Shown here: positions 43,866 to 51,500 of the stretch, in pieces | How the letters are laid out: each line of letters starts with the position of its first letter | Numbering within the stretch: position 1 is the stretch's first letter | From: Rubrolithibacter danxiaensis | GTDB lineage: Bacteria > Bacteroidota > Bacteroidia > Sphingobacteriales > Sphingobacteriaceae | DNA: 64,000 bases | Assembly (NCBI RefSeq): GCF_047272945.1 | Contig: NZ_JBKOPS010000002.1 | Coordinates: 310,001-374,000 of the forward strand | Direction: 5' to 3' | Notes under the pieces: generated by a model | The model's database searches: none | Told to the model about the DNA's origin: nothing | Seen by the model: only the letters and a program-made list of their open reading frames with translations | Program-made: the position numbers and the translations under genes

Positions 43866-43878
43866 TATAAGGTAAGAA

Positions 43879-44937
43879 ATGTTCCCATCAAGCGAAAGGA
43901 GATTCCTGGTTATAAATTTTTTGACTATTCTATCTCTTTATGTCTTGATTTTAGCGGGTGGTGTAGTAAGAAGCTCGGGAGCAGGAATGGGATGTCCCGA
44001 TTGGCCACGGTGTTTTGATCAGGTAGTTCCGCCTACACATGCTTCACAGCTTCCCAAAGATTATCAGGATAAGTATGTGCAGAAGCGGGTTGAAAAAAAT
44101 CAACGTTTTGCAAAAAGCCTGGATGTACTTGGTTTCGGGAAACTTGCATCAGAGATAAGGAATGATAAGAGTATTCTTAAACCGGAAGAATTTAACGCAA
44201 CAAAAACCTGGACAGAGTATGTAAACCGCGTTATTGGTGTTATTACAGGATTTTTAATTATTCTAACAGCCTGTTTCTCTCTAACTTATTTGAAGTCGAG
44301 TAAACGAATCTTTTTCCTGAGTTTTTTGAACGTACTTTTAGTTGGATTTCAAGGTTGGTTGGGCTCTATTGTTGTATCCACAAATCTGCTGGCATGGCTG
44401 GTTACAGTGCATATGCTCCTTGCACTGCTCATTCTGGCGATAGCAATCTATACGTATTTTAATGCGAAGATTTTGCGGGCCCGAAACATTTTGCCAAGCA
44501 AATCTGCGGGGCTTATTAAAATTTTTGCCGTATTGGTATTGATAATTACGGTTATACAAATAATTCTGGGTACAGAAGTAAGAGAACTTATCGATATGGT
44601 TTCTTCGGTAAATCCAGTACGCTCAGAATGGTTATCAGAAGTAGGTTTTACATTTAATGTGCATCGTGATCTGGCTATGCTGGTGGTATTGGGTAACATT
44701 GTATTATTTTTCTTTATTCGCAGCCGGTATCCTATAAACGGGCTTCAATACAAGTATATAATTTATGTAATAGTAACTCTGGCAGTACAAATAATTACCG
44801 GAATTATTTTATCCTATTTATCATTACCTCCTGTAGCCCAGGCATTACATATTTTGTTGGCCAGTTTGTTATTTGGGTCAGAATTTTATTTGTTGTTGCT
44901 GCTGGGAAGAAATAAACTTTATAAAAACAGATATTGA
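43879..44937 (+). CDS. ctaA: Heme A synthase (CtaA/COX15)
   Basis: Oxidises the C8 methyl of heme O to the formyl of heme A in the inner membrane. The 352-residue protein has about eight helices; the N-terminal loop has LILAGGVVRSSGAGMGCPDW followed by PRCFDQVVPP, the paired-cysteine CPDWPRC of this group. WTEYVNRVIGVITGFLIILT carries a heme-ligand His-equivalent region, and VHMLLALLILAI, VHRDLAMLVVLGN and LHILLASLLFGSEF carry the other conserved His residues. It is followed after nine bases by ctaB. Confidence 0.95.
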   Translation: MFPSSERRFLVINFLTILSLYVLILAGGVVRSSGAGMGCPDWPRCFDQVVPPTHASQLPKDYQDKYVQKRVEKNQRFAKSLDVLGFGKLASEIRNDKSILKPEEFNATKTWTEYVNRVIGVITGFLIILTACFSLTYLKSSKRIFFLSFLNVLLVGFQGWLGSIVVSTNLLAWLVTVHMLLALLILAIAIYTYFNAKILRARNILPSKSAGLIKIFAVLVLIITVIQIILGTEVRELIDMVSSVNPVRSEWLSEVGFTFNVHRDLAMLVVLGNIVLFFFIRSRYPINGLQYKYIIYVIVTLAVQIITGIILSYLSLPPVAQALHILLASLLFGSEFYLLLLLGRNKLYKNRY

Positions 44938-44946
44938 GGTAGAAGA

Positions 44947-45816
44947 GTGAAAGATTTTATATCAGATTTTAAAAAGCTTGTCAAATTACGTCTTACCTTC
45001 CTGGTAGTTTTTTCAGCGTCGGTTTCTTTTTTAATTGGCAGCAGAGAGCAGGGAGAAATTAACTGGATCAACTGGCTTATTTTAACTATTGGGGGTTTTC
45101 TGGTTACAGGATCGGCGAACGGCTTTAATGAAATAATTGAAAAGGATTTGGATAAGCTGATGCAAAGAACCAGCGACAGGCCGATTCCTTCCGGTAGAAT
45201 GACAACCGGCCAGGCATTAGTGCTCAGCATCCTTATGGGAATTCTCGGAACACTGATACTGGTACGCCTCAATTTTTTAACCGGTGTACTTTCAGTTTTT
45301 TCTATTTTCTTATATGCAATTCTTTATACGCCATTAAAAAGAAAATCTCCCATTGCTGTATTTGTTGGCGCTTTTCCGGGTGCTCTTCCTCCGTTAATCG
45401 GATACTTTGCCGCATTTAACGAACCAAGAATTTCCTGGATACCGATTATTTTATTTCTTATCCAATTTGTATGGCAGTTTCCGCATTTTTGGGGTATTGC
45501 CTGGGTGCTGGATGATGATTATAAAAAAGCAGGGTTTCGATTGCTGCCAACTACTAAAAGAGATAGAATAAGTGCTCTTTTTACGCTCGCTTCAACCATT
45601 ATACTGGTGCCGGTAAGCCTTCTTCCAACTATTATGGGTTTTGGAGGTTATATTATCGGGGTAGTTTCCCTTATAGCCGGTGTTGTATTTTGCTGGCAGG
45701 CATGGAAACTTTATAGAAATTTAGATATTGTTTCTGCACGGAAAGTAATGTTCGGATCTTTTTTTTACCTGCCATTGGTGCAGTTAGTTTTATTGTTTGA
45801 TTTTATTGCTAAATAA
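44947..45816 (+). CDS. ctaB: Heme O synthase (protoheme IX farnesyltransferase, CtaB/CyoE)
   Basis: Adds a farnesyl chain to heme B to make heme O, the precursor of heme A. The 289-residue UbiA-type membrane protein has the prenyl-diphosphate motif ANGFNEIIEKDLDKLMQRTS followed by DRPIPSGRM and a second site region FPGALPPLIGYFA, FVWQFPHFWGIAWVLDDDYK. GTG is used as start; GAGG seven bases before it is one of the few clear Shine-Dalgarno sequences in this window and supports the choice. It lies directly behind ctaA and shares two bases' spacing with the next gene's ATG. Confidence 0.94.
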   Translation: MKDFISDFKKLVKLRLTFLVVFSASVSFLIGSREQGEINWINWLILTIGGFLVTGSANGFNEIIEKDLDKLMQRTSDRPIPSGRMTTGQALVLSILMGILGTLILVRLNFLTGVLSVFSIFLYAILYTPLKRKSPIAVFVGAFPGALPPLIGYFAAFNEPRISWIPIILFLIQFVWQFPHFWGIAWVLDDDYKKAGFRLLPTTKRDRISALFTLASTIILVPVSLLPTIMGFGGYIIGVVSLIAGVVFCWQAWKLYRNLDIVSARKVMFGSFFYLPLVQLVLLFDFIAK

Positions 45817-45817
45817 T

Positions 45818-46405
45818 ATGTTAGTTATGGCACAAAGCCCTTTAGAACAGGATAAGTTGAATTTGCGGGCAAAAAAGTTTTTGATGTGGCTGTTCATCGT
45901 TTCATCATTTATTCTTTTTGCCGGCCTTACCAGTGGTTACATTGTTTATACCGCCGGCGATCCGTCTCGTGGAATAAAAGTAATTCTTCCACAAGCCTTT
46001 ACGTACAGTACTGCGGCCATCATTGCCAGTAGTATAACTTTGCATTTTGCATACCGTTCTGCTAAGCGATTACAGTTTGACAGGCAAAAGCTTTTTCTGG
46101 TACTTACTATATTACTGGGAATTACATTTTTTATTATTCAGTTGTTTGCATGGAAAATACTGATAGCAGAGGGCGTATATTTTGTTAATACGAATGCATC
46201 ACAGTCCTTTATTTATGTATTTACCGGAATGCACCTGGTACACATTTTTGCCGGGATATTAATGCTTATAAATGCCCTGATAGGAAAAGTTAGAAACATA
46301 CCGCAGGTGATGAATTTGTTTCGACTGGAAGTAACTTCGATATTTTGGCATTTTATAGATATACTATGGATTTATCTATATGTTTTCTTACTTTTGAACC
46401 AATAA
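45818..46405 (+). CDS. Cytochrome c oxidase subunit III-like protein (first copy)
   Basis: A 195-residue protein with five helices of the subunit III type: LMWLFIVSSFILFAGLTSGY, STAAIIASSITLHFAYRSAK, FLVLTILLGITFFIIQLFAW, FIYVFTGMHLVHIFAGILML and FWHFIDILWIYLYVFLLLN. It begins one base after ctaB; a TTG in ctaB's tail would extend it but ATG at 45818 is preferred. It is shorter and more divergent than the following subunit III gene, and the tandem pair is typical for Bacteroidota oxidase clusters. Whether it is a structural subunit is not clear. Confidence 0.88.
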   Translation: MLVMAQSPLEQDKLNLRAKKFLMWLFIVSSFILFAGLTSGYIVYTAGDPSRGIKVILPQAFTYSTAAIIASSITLHFAYRSAKRLQFDRQKLFLVLTILLGITFFIIQLFAWKILIAEGVYFVNTNASQSFIYVFTGMHLVHIFAGILMLINALIGKVRNIPQVMNLFRLEVTSIFWHFIDILWIYLYVFLLLNQ

Positions 46406-46425
46406 ATTAAAATAAATTTATTTAA

Positions 46426-47118
46426 ATGAGTACTACTACTGTATCACAACTAGACGAGGTAAAAACCGGCCCATGGGATGGTGGAAGATCACCATTTTCT
46501 ATTGAATATGGTAAAATCATGATGTGGTTTTTTCTTATTTCAGATGCATTTACATTTTCCTCTTTTTTGATTTACTACGGGGCGCAGCGTTTCAGCAGAG
46601 TGAGCTGGCCTGATCCTGATGAAGTGTTTCAATCCATACCCGGAATAACCGATCATGGAGCACCGCTCGTATTTGTTGGTATAATGACCTTTATACTTAT
46701 TATGAGTTCGGTAACCATGGTACTTGCTGTTGAAGCAGGGCACCGCGGTTCTAAAAAGGAAGTAGTCAATTGGATGATCTGGACGATAGTTGGTGGGCTT
46801 ACCTTCTTAGGATGTCAGGCAGCAGAGTGGACTCACTTGCATCACGAAGGTTATTGGTGGGGAAGTATCCCAGAATTTTATAAGGGTGTAGATACAATAG
46901 GAGCGCAGCAGTTTGCCAATCTTTTCTTTACAATTACCGGTTTTCATGGATTTCACGTATTCAGCGGGGTAGTTATTAATATCATTATCCTTTGTATGAC
47001 TTTAAGTGGAACTTTTCAGAAAAGGGGGAGTTATTTAATGGTTGAGAAAGTTGGTTTGTACTGGCACTTTGTTGATCTTGTGTGGGTATTTGTATTTACA
47101 TTTTTCTATTTGGTTTAA
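46426..47118 (+). CDS. coxC: Cytochrome c oxidase subunit III
   Basis: A 230-residue subunit III, a helical protein that stabilises subunit I and the proton path. Helices include IMMWFFLISDAFTFSSFLIY, PLVFVGIMTFILIMSSVTMV, VNWMIWTIVGGLTFLGCQAA, FFTITGFHGFHVFSGVVINI and LYWHFVDLVWVFVFTFFYLV. The TGFHGFHV and YWHFVDLVW motifs are family markers. An extended N-terminus (STTTVSQLDEVKTGPWDGG) precedes the first helix. It follows the first subunit III-like gene by 20 bases. Confidence 0.92.
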   Translation: MSTTTVSQLDEVKTGPWDGGRSPFSIEYGKIMMWFFLISDAFTFSSFLIYYGAQRFSRVSWPDPDEVFQSIPGITDHGAPLVFVGIMTFILIMSSVTMVLAVEAGHRGSKKEVVNWMIWTIVGGLTFLGCQAAEWTHLHHEGYWWGSIPEFYKGVDTIGAQQFANLFFTITGFHGFHVFSGVVINIIILCMTLSGTFQKRGSYLMVEKVGLYWHFVDLVWVFVFTFFYLV

Positions 47119-47135
47119 TCTTTCAATAAAAATAT

Positions 47136-47474
47136 ATGGCTTTAGAGCATACACATGAGCATGCAGAAGAACATGCATCAATGTCAAAAGGTAAAATATG
47201 GCGGGTATTTTTTTACCTGTTAGGTATAACAGCACTGGAGTTCTTTATTGCTTTATATCTTATACCACGTGAGATTTTAAGTCACGGTATAGGTAACTTT
47301 ATTTACATCGTTTTAACCCTGGTTAAGGCATTTTATATTGTTGCTTATTTTATGCACCTTAAATTTGAGAAAGTAGCATTTAAAACAGGTATCATTGTTT
47401 CATTAGTCTTCATTGTATATTTCATCGTATTACTGCTTACAGAAGGTTCTTACCTGCATGTGCATATGAATTAA
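47136..47474 (+). CDS. Cytochrome c oxidase subunit IV-type protein
   Basis: A 112-residue small subunit with three helices: VFFYLLGITALEFFIALYLI, FIYIVLTLVKAFYIVAYFMH and GIIVSLVFIVYFIVLLLTEG. The KAFYIVAYFMHLKFE stretch is diagnostic for bacterial subunit IV (COX4/CyoD-like). The N-terminus is His/Glu-rich (LEHTHEHAEEHASM), echoing the His-rich ends of ActF and CoxA. Its stop TAA overlaps the ATG of the SCO gene by one base. Confidence 0.9.
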   Translation: MALEHTHEHAEEHASMSKGKIWRVFFYLLGITALEFFIALYLIPREILSHGIGNFIYIVLTLVKAFYIVAYFMHLKFEKVAFKTGIIVSLVFIVYFIVLLLTEGSYLHVHMN

Positions 47475-48175
47475 TGAACAATAAATTTTCTCTGAAAAAA
47501 TTAGTAATCCTGGTAACCATTCTTGCAGTACCAGGATTTTTATATTATTTGCTGCAGGAAAAAGGCAAAAACAGATACAGGCCACTATCCTTTTTCGGTC
47601 CCAAGCAAGTTGCTTCTACCTTTCATACTGTTCGGGGTAAGCAAATACCCGATACTCTTTATCATAAAATAAGTAACTTTCAACTGCTGAATCAGTTTGG
47701 CGATTCTGTTAAATTCAAAACTGACAGTTCAAAAATAACCGTAGTAAATTTTTTTTATACGCGTTGCCCGAGTTTCTGTGATAATATGAATAAAGAATTG
47801 GCCAGGGTGGTTGATAATTTTAAGAAGAATCCATTCCTTCAGTTCTTTTCTATTAGTGTTGATCCCAGTTATGATACAGCAGAAATACTGAACAAATATT
47901 CAGAAAAGTTCGGAGCAAAACCCCCTAAGTGGCAATTTCTTACAGGAGGCAAAGAAGAAATTTTTAAGCTTGCGCATAAGGATTTTCTTGTAGATGCGGT
48001 GGTTGATACAACTCAGGAACATAATATTATACATAGCCCGCTTTTTATTCTTGTGGATACTCAAAAAAGAATTCGTGGATTTTATAATTCTACAGACAAG
48101 GAGCAGGTGGATAAGTTGATTGATGAGGTTAAGGTTTTGATAGCAGAAGAATTAAGGAAAGTAAAAAACCGTTAA
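47474..48175 (+). CDS. SCO1/SenC-type copper chaperone
   Basis: A 233-residue membrane-anchored thioredoxin-fold protein that delivers copper to the CuA site of subunit II. The copper-binding residues are Cys98 and Cys102 (CPSFC) and a His in EHNIIHSPLFILVDT. An N-terminal helix (KLVILVTILAVPGFLYYLL) anchors the domain in the inner membrane facing the periplasm. It is translationally coupled to subunit IV by a 1-nt overlap and followed nine bases later by a DUF420 gene. Confidence 0.94.
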   Translation: MNNKFSLKKLVILVTILAVPGFLYYLLQEKGKNRYRPLSFFGPKQVASTFHTVRGKQIPDTLYHKISNFQLLNQFGDSVKFKTDSSKITVVNFFYTRCPSFCDNMNKELARVVDNFKKNPFLQFFSISVDPSYDTAEILNKYSEKFGAKPPKWQFLTGGKEEIFKLAHKDFLVDAVVDTTQEHNIIHSPLFILVDTQKRIRGFYNSTDKEQVDKLIDEVKVLIAEELRKVKNR

Positions 48176-48184
48176 AGAATCAGC

Positions 48185-48724
48185 ATGAGTGATAAATTAA
48201 TATTTAGGATTGTTACAGGAATTTCAGTTTTGGTGTTCTTGCTGATTGCGATCCTTCAAGCCAAAGTTTTTACTTTGTTCCCAGATAAAAATGCGATACC
48301 AGCTTGGGTTTTCGAACTTCCAAAAATTAATTCTATTATAAACGGAACCTGTTCCATCTTGCTACTAATATCGTTATACCAAATAAAGAGAAAGAACATC
48401 AATACACATAAAAAGCTTAATATTGCTGCTTTTATTTTGTCTTCACTTTTTCTTGTTTCATATATTATTTTTCACTCCACCGGGATACGTACAACCTATG
48501 GAGGAACAGGAATCATTAAAATAGTTTATTATTTCATTTTAATTACACACATTATACTTGCTGCAATTGTTTTACCGTTAGTATTATTAAGTTTTAATAG
48601 CGGATTAAAGCTTCAGGTAGAAAAACATCGCAGGCTAGTACGCTGGAGCTTTCCAATATGGTTGTATGTTACTGTAACAGGTGTGCTGGTTTACCTGATG
48701 ATTGCACCATATTATTCGTTTTAA
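48185..48724 (+). CDS. DUF420 membrane protein, oxidase-associated
   Basis: A 179-residue protein with about five helices, including VTGISVLVFLLIAILQAKVF, INSIINGTCSILLLISLYQI, FILSSLFLVSYIIFHSTG, VYYFILITHIILAAIVLPLV and WLYVTVTGVLVYLMIAP. The conserved INGTCSILL, IFHSTG and ITHIILA features identify DUF420 (CtaM-like relatives), a family regularly next to oxidase genes and implicated in oxidase assembly in some bacteria. Position directly after the SCO gene supports an assembly role. Confidence 0.88.
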   Translation: MSDKLIFRIVTGISVLVFLLIAILQAKVFTLFPDKNAIPAWVFELPKINSIINGTCSILLLISLYQIKRKNINTHKKLNIAAFILSSLFLVSYIIFHSTGIRTTYGGTGIIKIVYYFILITHIILAAIVLPLVLLSFNSGLKLQVEKHRRLVRWSFPIWLYVTVTGVLVYLMIAPYYSF

Positions 48725-48749
48725 CCATTATAGTACGTAAATTAGCAGT

Positions 48750-49025
48750 ATGAAAAAGATAAGAACACTATTCGTATTATTTTTCTTCTTTTTTATAAGT
48801 TTAGCATCTTTTGAAGCCTCTGCTCAATGTGCCATGTGTACCTTAAATGCAGAAAACTCTGTACAAAATGGCAATACACAGGGAAAGGGATTAAACAAAG
48901 GGATTTTATATCTCCTGGCGGCTCCTTACCTCGCCGTTGCCGGAGTTGGTTTTATCTGGTACAGGAAATACCGCAAAAAAAATGTGCTGATTGATATGAA
49001 AGACGAAAAAATTAACCTGAATTAA
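48750..49025 (+). CDS. Small secreted/membrane protein with CxxC, end of respiratory cluster
   Basis: A 91-residue protein with a signal-type N-terminus rich in Phe (LFVLFFFFFISLASFEASA), a mature start QCAMCTLNAENSVQNGNTQG containing a CxxC pair, one C-terminal helix (ILYLLAAPYLAVAGVGFIWY) and a basic cytoplasmic tail. I do not know a named family. A periplasmic CxxC just after the signal, in the oxidase assembly block, suggests thiol redox or metal handling, but this is inference. It is 25 bases downstream of the DUF420 gene and the last gene of the cluster. Confidence 0.75.
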   Translation: MKKIRTLFVLFFFFFISLASFEASAQCAMCTLNAENSVQNGNTQGKGLNKGILYLLAAPYLAVAGVGFIWYRKYRKKNVLIDMKDEKINLN

Positions 49026-49092
49026 CAGGTTCAACTGTACACTTTCTTATTCCTGGTATAATTAGTACTTTGGCTACCCAAAGTTTAATTTC

Positions 49093-49755
49093 ATGGTACA
49101 GCCATCTACTCTTCAATTTTTAAAAGACGTATCTGAAAATAATAATCGCGAATGGTTTGCCAGCCATAAGGATCAATATATCAGGTCCCGGGAGAATTTG
49201 CTTGAGCTTACTGCGCAAATAATTCAGAAGCTTTCTGAGACAGATAATCAGATACCCGCAGACCTGAATCCGGATACATGTGTTATGCGTATTTATCGTG
49301 ATATTCGTTTCAGTACGGATAAAACCCCTTATAAAACAAATTTCGGTATTGGAATTTCTCCGAGAGGAAAGAACTTTAACGGGCCGGGTTATTACATACA
49401 GATTGAGCCGGGAAAGTCTTTTATTGCAGGAGGTTCCTGGTATCCGGAAAGTGAGCAACTCAAAGCAATCCGCCAGGAAATAGATTATAACAGTTCAGAT
49501 TTTAAAGACATTATTGAGTCGGGAGATTTTAAGAAATATTTTGGTGACTTTGATCCCGAACAAAAATTGAAAACCATGCCTAAGGGTTATCCGGCAGACC
49601 ATGAAATGATAGAATACCTGAAGCTAAAATGTTTTGTCGCCAGCCGCTCAATTACCGATGAAGAGCTGCAGAAAAAAGATGTGGTTGATAACATAGTGGA
49701 TACATTGGAAAAATTATATCCTCTAATGGTTTTTTTACGTAACGCTATTTCTTAA
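49093..49755 (+). CDS. DUF2461-family protein
   Basis: A 220-residue protein of DUF2461 (TIGR02453-like). Diagnostic parts are LQFLKDVSENNNREWFASHK near the N-terminus, RIYRDIRFSTDKTPYKTNFG, and GPGYYIQIEPGKSFIAGGSW. Function is not known; there is no signal peptide, so it is cytosolic. It begins 67 bases after the respiratory cluster and ends ten bases before the OmpA-type gene. Confidence 0.9.
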   Translation: MVQPSTLQFLKDVSENNNREWFASHKDQYIRSRENLLELTAQIIQKLSETDNQIPADLNPDTCVMRIYRDIRFSTDKTPYKTNFGIGISPRGKNFNGPGYYIQIEPGKSFIAGGSWYPESEQLKAIRQEIDYNSSDFKDIIESGDFKKYFGDFDPEQKLKTMPKGYPADHEMIEYLKLKCFVASRSITDEELQKKDVVDNIVDTLEKLYPLMVFLRNAIS

Positions 49756-49760
49756 TATTG
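49753..49760 (+). promoter_or_regulatory. Promoter -7-like element TAATATTG before the OmpA-type gene
   Basis: TAATATTG differs from TAnnTTTG by one base, overlaps the DUF2461 stop codon, and is followed by CAGG and the ATG: the same 4-nt spacing seen before purD, prfB and the methyltransferase gene. Confidence 0.3.
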
Positions 49761-49764
49761 CAGG

Positions 49765-50604
49765 ATGAAAAGAATTAACCTTTCAGTTTTATCAGTACTT
49801 TTTGTCCTGTTTATAAGCAGTTGCAGGATTCTTTCCATTAAAGAATATAATAATTTACTTGCCGAAAGAGATTCAGTGTCTTCGGGCTGGGGTGTGGCAA
49901 AAGTGAAGATCGAAAGCCTGGAAGATGAATTAGAGAAATTAAAATCAGACACTGCCGATCTGCATAATCAAATTGCCGGATTACAATCAAAAGTGGAAGG
50001 ACTGGGCACTAATTATGCCAGTCTGAGGGCGAACAGTTCATCAGAAATAAAAAAACTTGCAGATGATTTGAAAAAGCGAGAAGCCCGACTGAAAGAAGTT
50101 GAAGATATTTTGAGAAAACGGGATGCGGCAAGCAATGCGCTAAAGGAAAAGCTTCAAAAGGCATTGTTAGGTTTTCAGCAAAGCGGACTTTCTGTTGAAA
50201 GAAGAAATGGGAAAGTATATGTTTCCTTAACAGATAAGCTGCTTTTTAGTACCGGAAGCATTGTGATAGATGAAAAAGGGAAGCAGGCTTTGACCGAACT
50301 GGCAAAAGTTTTAAAAACACAACCTGAAATAAATATTTCGGTAGAAGGGCATACGGATAACCAACGGGTAGTTAACCTTGGCCAGATAAAGGATAACTGG
50401 GATTTAAGCGTACTTAGGGCTACTTCAGTTGTTCGTTTCCTTACTGATGTTCAGAAAATAGAGAATGACCGGATAACAGCAACCGGAAAAGGCCAGTATC
50501 AGCCTCTCGAAGAAGCTAATACACCGGAGGCAAGGAGCCGTAACCGGAGAATTGAAATTGTATTATCTCCAAAACTGGATGAACTGTACGATCTGATAAA
50601 GTAA
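49765..50604 (+). CDS. OmpA-family peptidoglycan-binding lipoprotein with coiled coil
   Basis: A 279-residue lipoprotein (lipobox FISSC, Cys20). Residues about 30-140 form a long coiled coil (VKIESLEDELEKLKSDTADL, DLKKREARLKEVEDILRKRD). The C-terminal OmpA/MotB domain is recognisable from LLFSTGSIVIDEKGKQALTE and INISVEGHTDNQRVVN to NRRIEIVLSPKLDEL, including the TD-x and NRR residues that bind diaminopimelate in peptidoglycan. It likely tethers the outer membrane to the cell wall. Confidence 0.93.
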   Translation: MKRINLSVLSVLFVLFISSCRILSIKEYNNLLAERDSVSSGWGVAKVKIESLEDELEKLKSDTADLHNQIAGLQSKVEGLGTNYASLRANSSSEIKKLADDLKKREARLKEVEDILRKRDAASNALKEKLQKALLGFQQSGLSVERRNGKVYVSLTDKLLFSTGSIVIDEKGKQALTELAKVLKTQPEINISVEGHTDNQRVVNLGQIKDNWDLSVLRATSVVRFLTDVQKIENDRITATGKGQYQPLEEANTPEARSRNRRIEIVLSPKLDELYDLIK

Positions 50605-50622
50605 ATCAAAGAATTGAGAGGC

Positions 50623-51171
50623 CTAAAATGGACTCTCAAAGTCTTTAAAGAAGGGAAGAACCTTATCTTTTTCAGAAAGGATAATTTCATCTGCAGGAAT
50701 TTCCCAGTCTATATTTAAATCCGGATCATTCCATCGTACCCCAATTTCAGAAACTTTACTGTAAATATTAGTGACTTTGTAAGTGAAGATAGTATCATCT
50801 TCAAGCGTTACAAATCCGTGCAGAAAGCCTGCAGGAACCCAAAACATCTTTTTGTTTTCTCCTGAAAGTTCAACAGTAAAATGCTGACCATAAGTTTCTG
50901 AATTTTTTCGGATGTCGACGGCAACATCAATTACTTTACCCTGAATTACGCGTACAAGTTTACCCTGCGAAAAAGGATCTTTTTGAGCATGTAAACCTCG
51001 TAAAGTGCCTCGTTGCGAAAGAGACTGATTGTCCTGAACAAACTCTGCATCAATTCCTGCTTCAGAGAATATCTTCTTGCTATAGCTTTCGTAAAAATGT
51101 CCACGATCGTCGTGCCATACCTTTGGTTCAATAATGAACAGGCCTTTAATAGGAGTTTCTGAAAAATGCAT
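50623..51171 (-). CDS. rfbC: dTDP-4-dehydrorhamnose 3,5-epimerase
   Basis: Third enzyme of dTDP-L-rhamnose synthesis for surface polysaccharide. The 182-residue cupin has the usual start (FSETPIKGLFIIEPKVWHDD, RGHFYESYSK), the catalytic His61 in RGTLRGLHAQ, KVIDVAVDIRKNSETYG, and WVPAGFLHGFVTLEDDTIF. No other rhamnose genes are next to it, which is unusual because rfbA/B/C/D are often clustered. The upstream DUF4286 gene overlaps its start by one base, so the two are coupled. Confidence 0.95.
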   Translation of the reverse strand: MHFSETPIKGLFIIEPKVWHDDRGHFYESYSKKIFSEAGIDAEFVQDNQSLSQRGTLRGLHAQKDPFSQGKLVRVIQGKVIDVAVDIRKNSETYGQHFTVELSGENKKMFWVPAGFLHGFVTLEDDTIFTYKVTNIYSKVSEIGVRWNDPDLNIDWEIPADEIILSEKDKVLPFFKDFESPF

Positions 51172-51476
51172 TACTGATTTATAAATTCCATTACTGTACT
51201 GAAGGAAACAAACTTGTTTTCAAAGTTCGCAGAAAGCTTTGCCTGAATGGCGGGTTCGAAGTTTTGCTGAAAAGCCTGACAATTACTATAAGTATCTGCA
51301 ATAAGCTGCAGACAATAGGTAATACCTTCGTTCGGTGAATCAAGTACTTTTAACAGCCGGTTCGATACAAAAAGATCAGTACTCATCGCTTCCGGTATAA
51401 ATTCGTCCTTTGCCCAGCTTAACCAGCTTTTGTCTATCTCTTCTTCAATAATTACCGTTAGATTGTATAAAACCAT
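51171..51476 (-). CDS. DUF4286-family protein
   Basis: A 101-residue soluble protein matching the DUF4286 pattern of Bacteroidota: MVLYNLTVIIEEEIDKSWLS, WAKDEFIPEAM, and GITYCLQLIADTYSNCQAFQ. The ferredoxin-like dimeric beta-alpha fold is suspected from strand order. No biochemical role is known. Its stop overlaps the rfbC start by one base, and the TPR gene ends 25 bases upstream on the same strand. Confidence 0.85.
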   Translation of the reverse strand: MVLYNLTVIIEEEIDKSWLSWAKDEFIPEAMSTDLFVSNRLLKVLDSPNEGITYCLQLIADTYSNCQAFQQNFEPAIQAKLSANFENKFVSFSTVMEFINQ

Positions 51477-51500
51477 TCGCGAAAATACTACTTTGACTCG

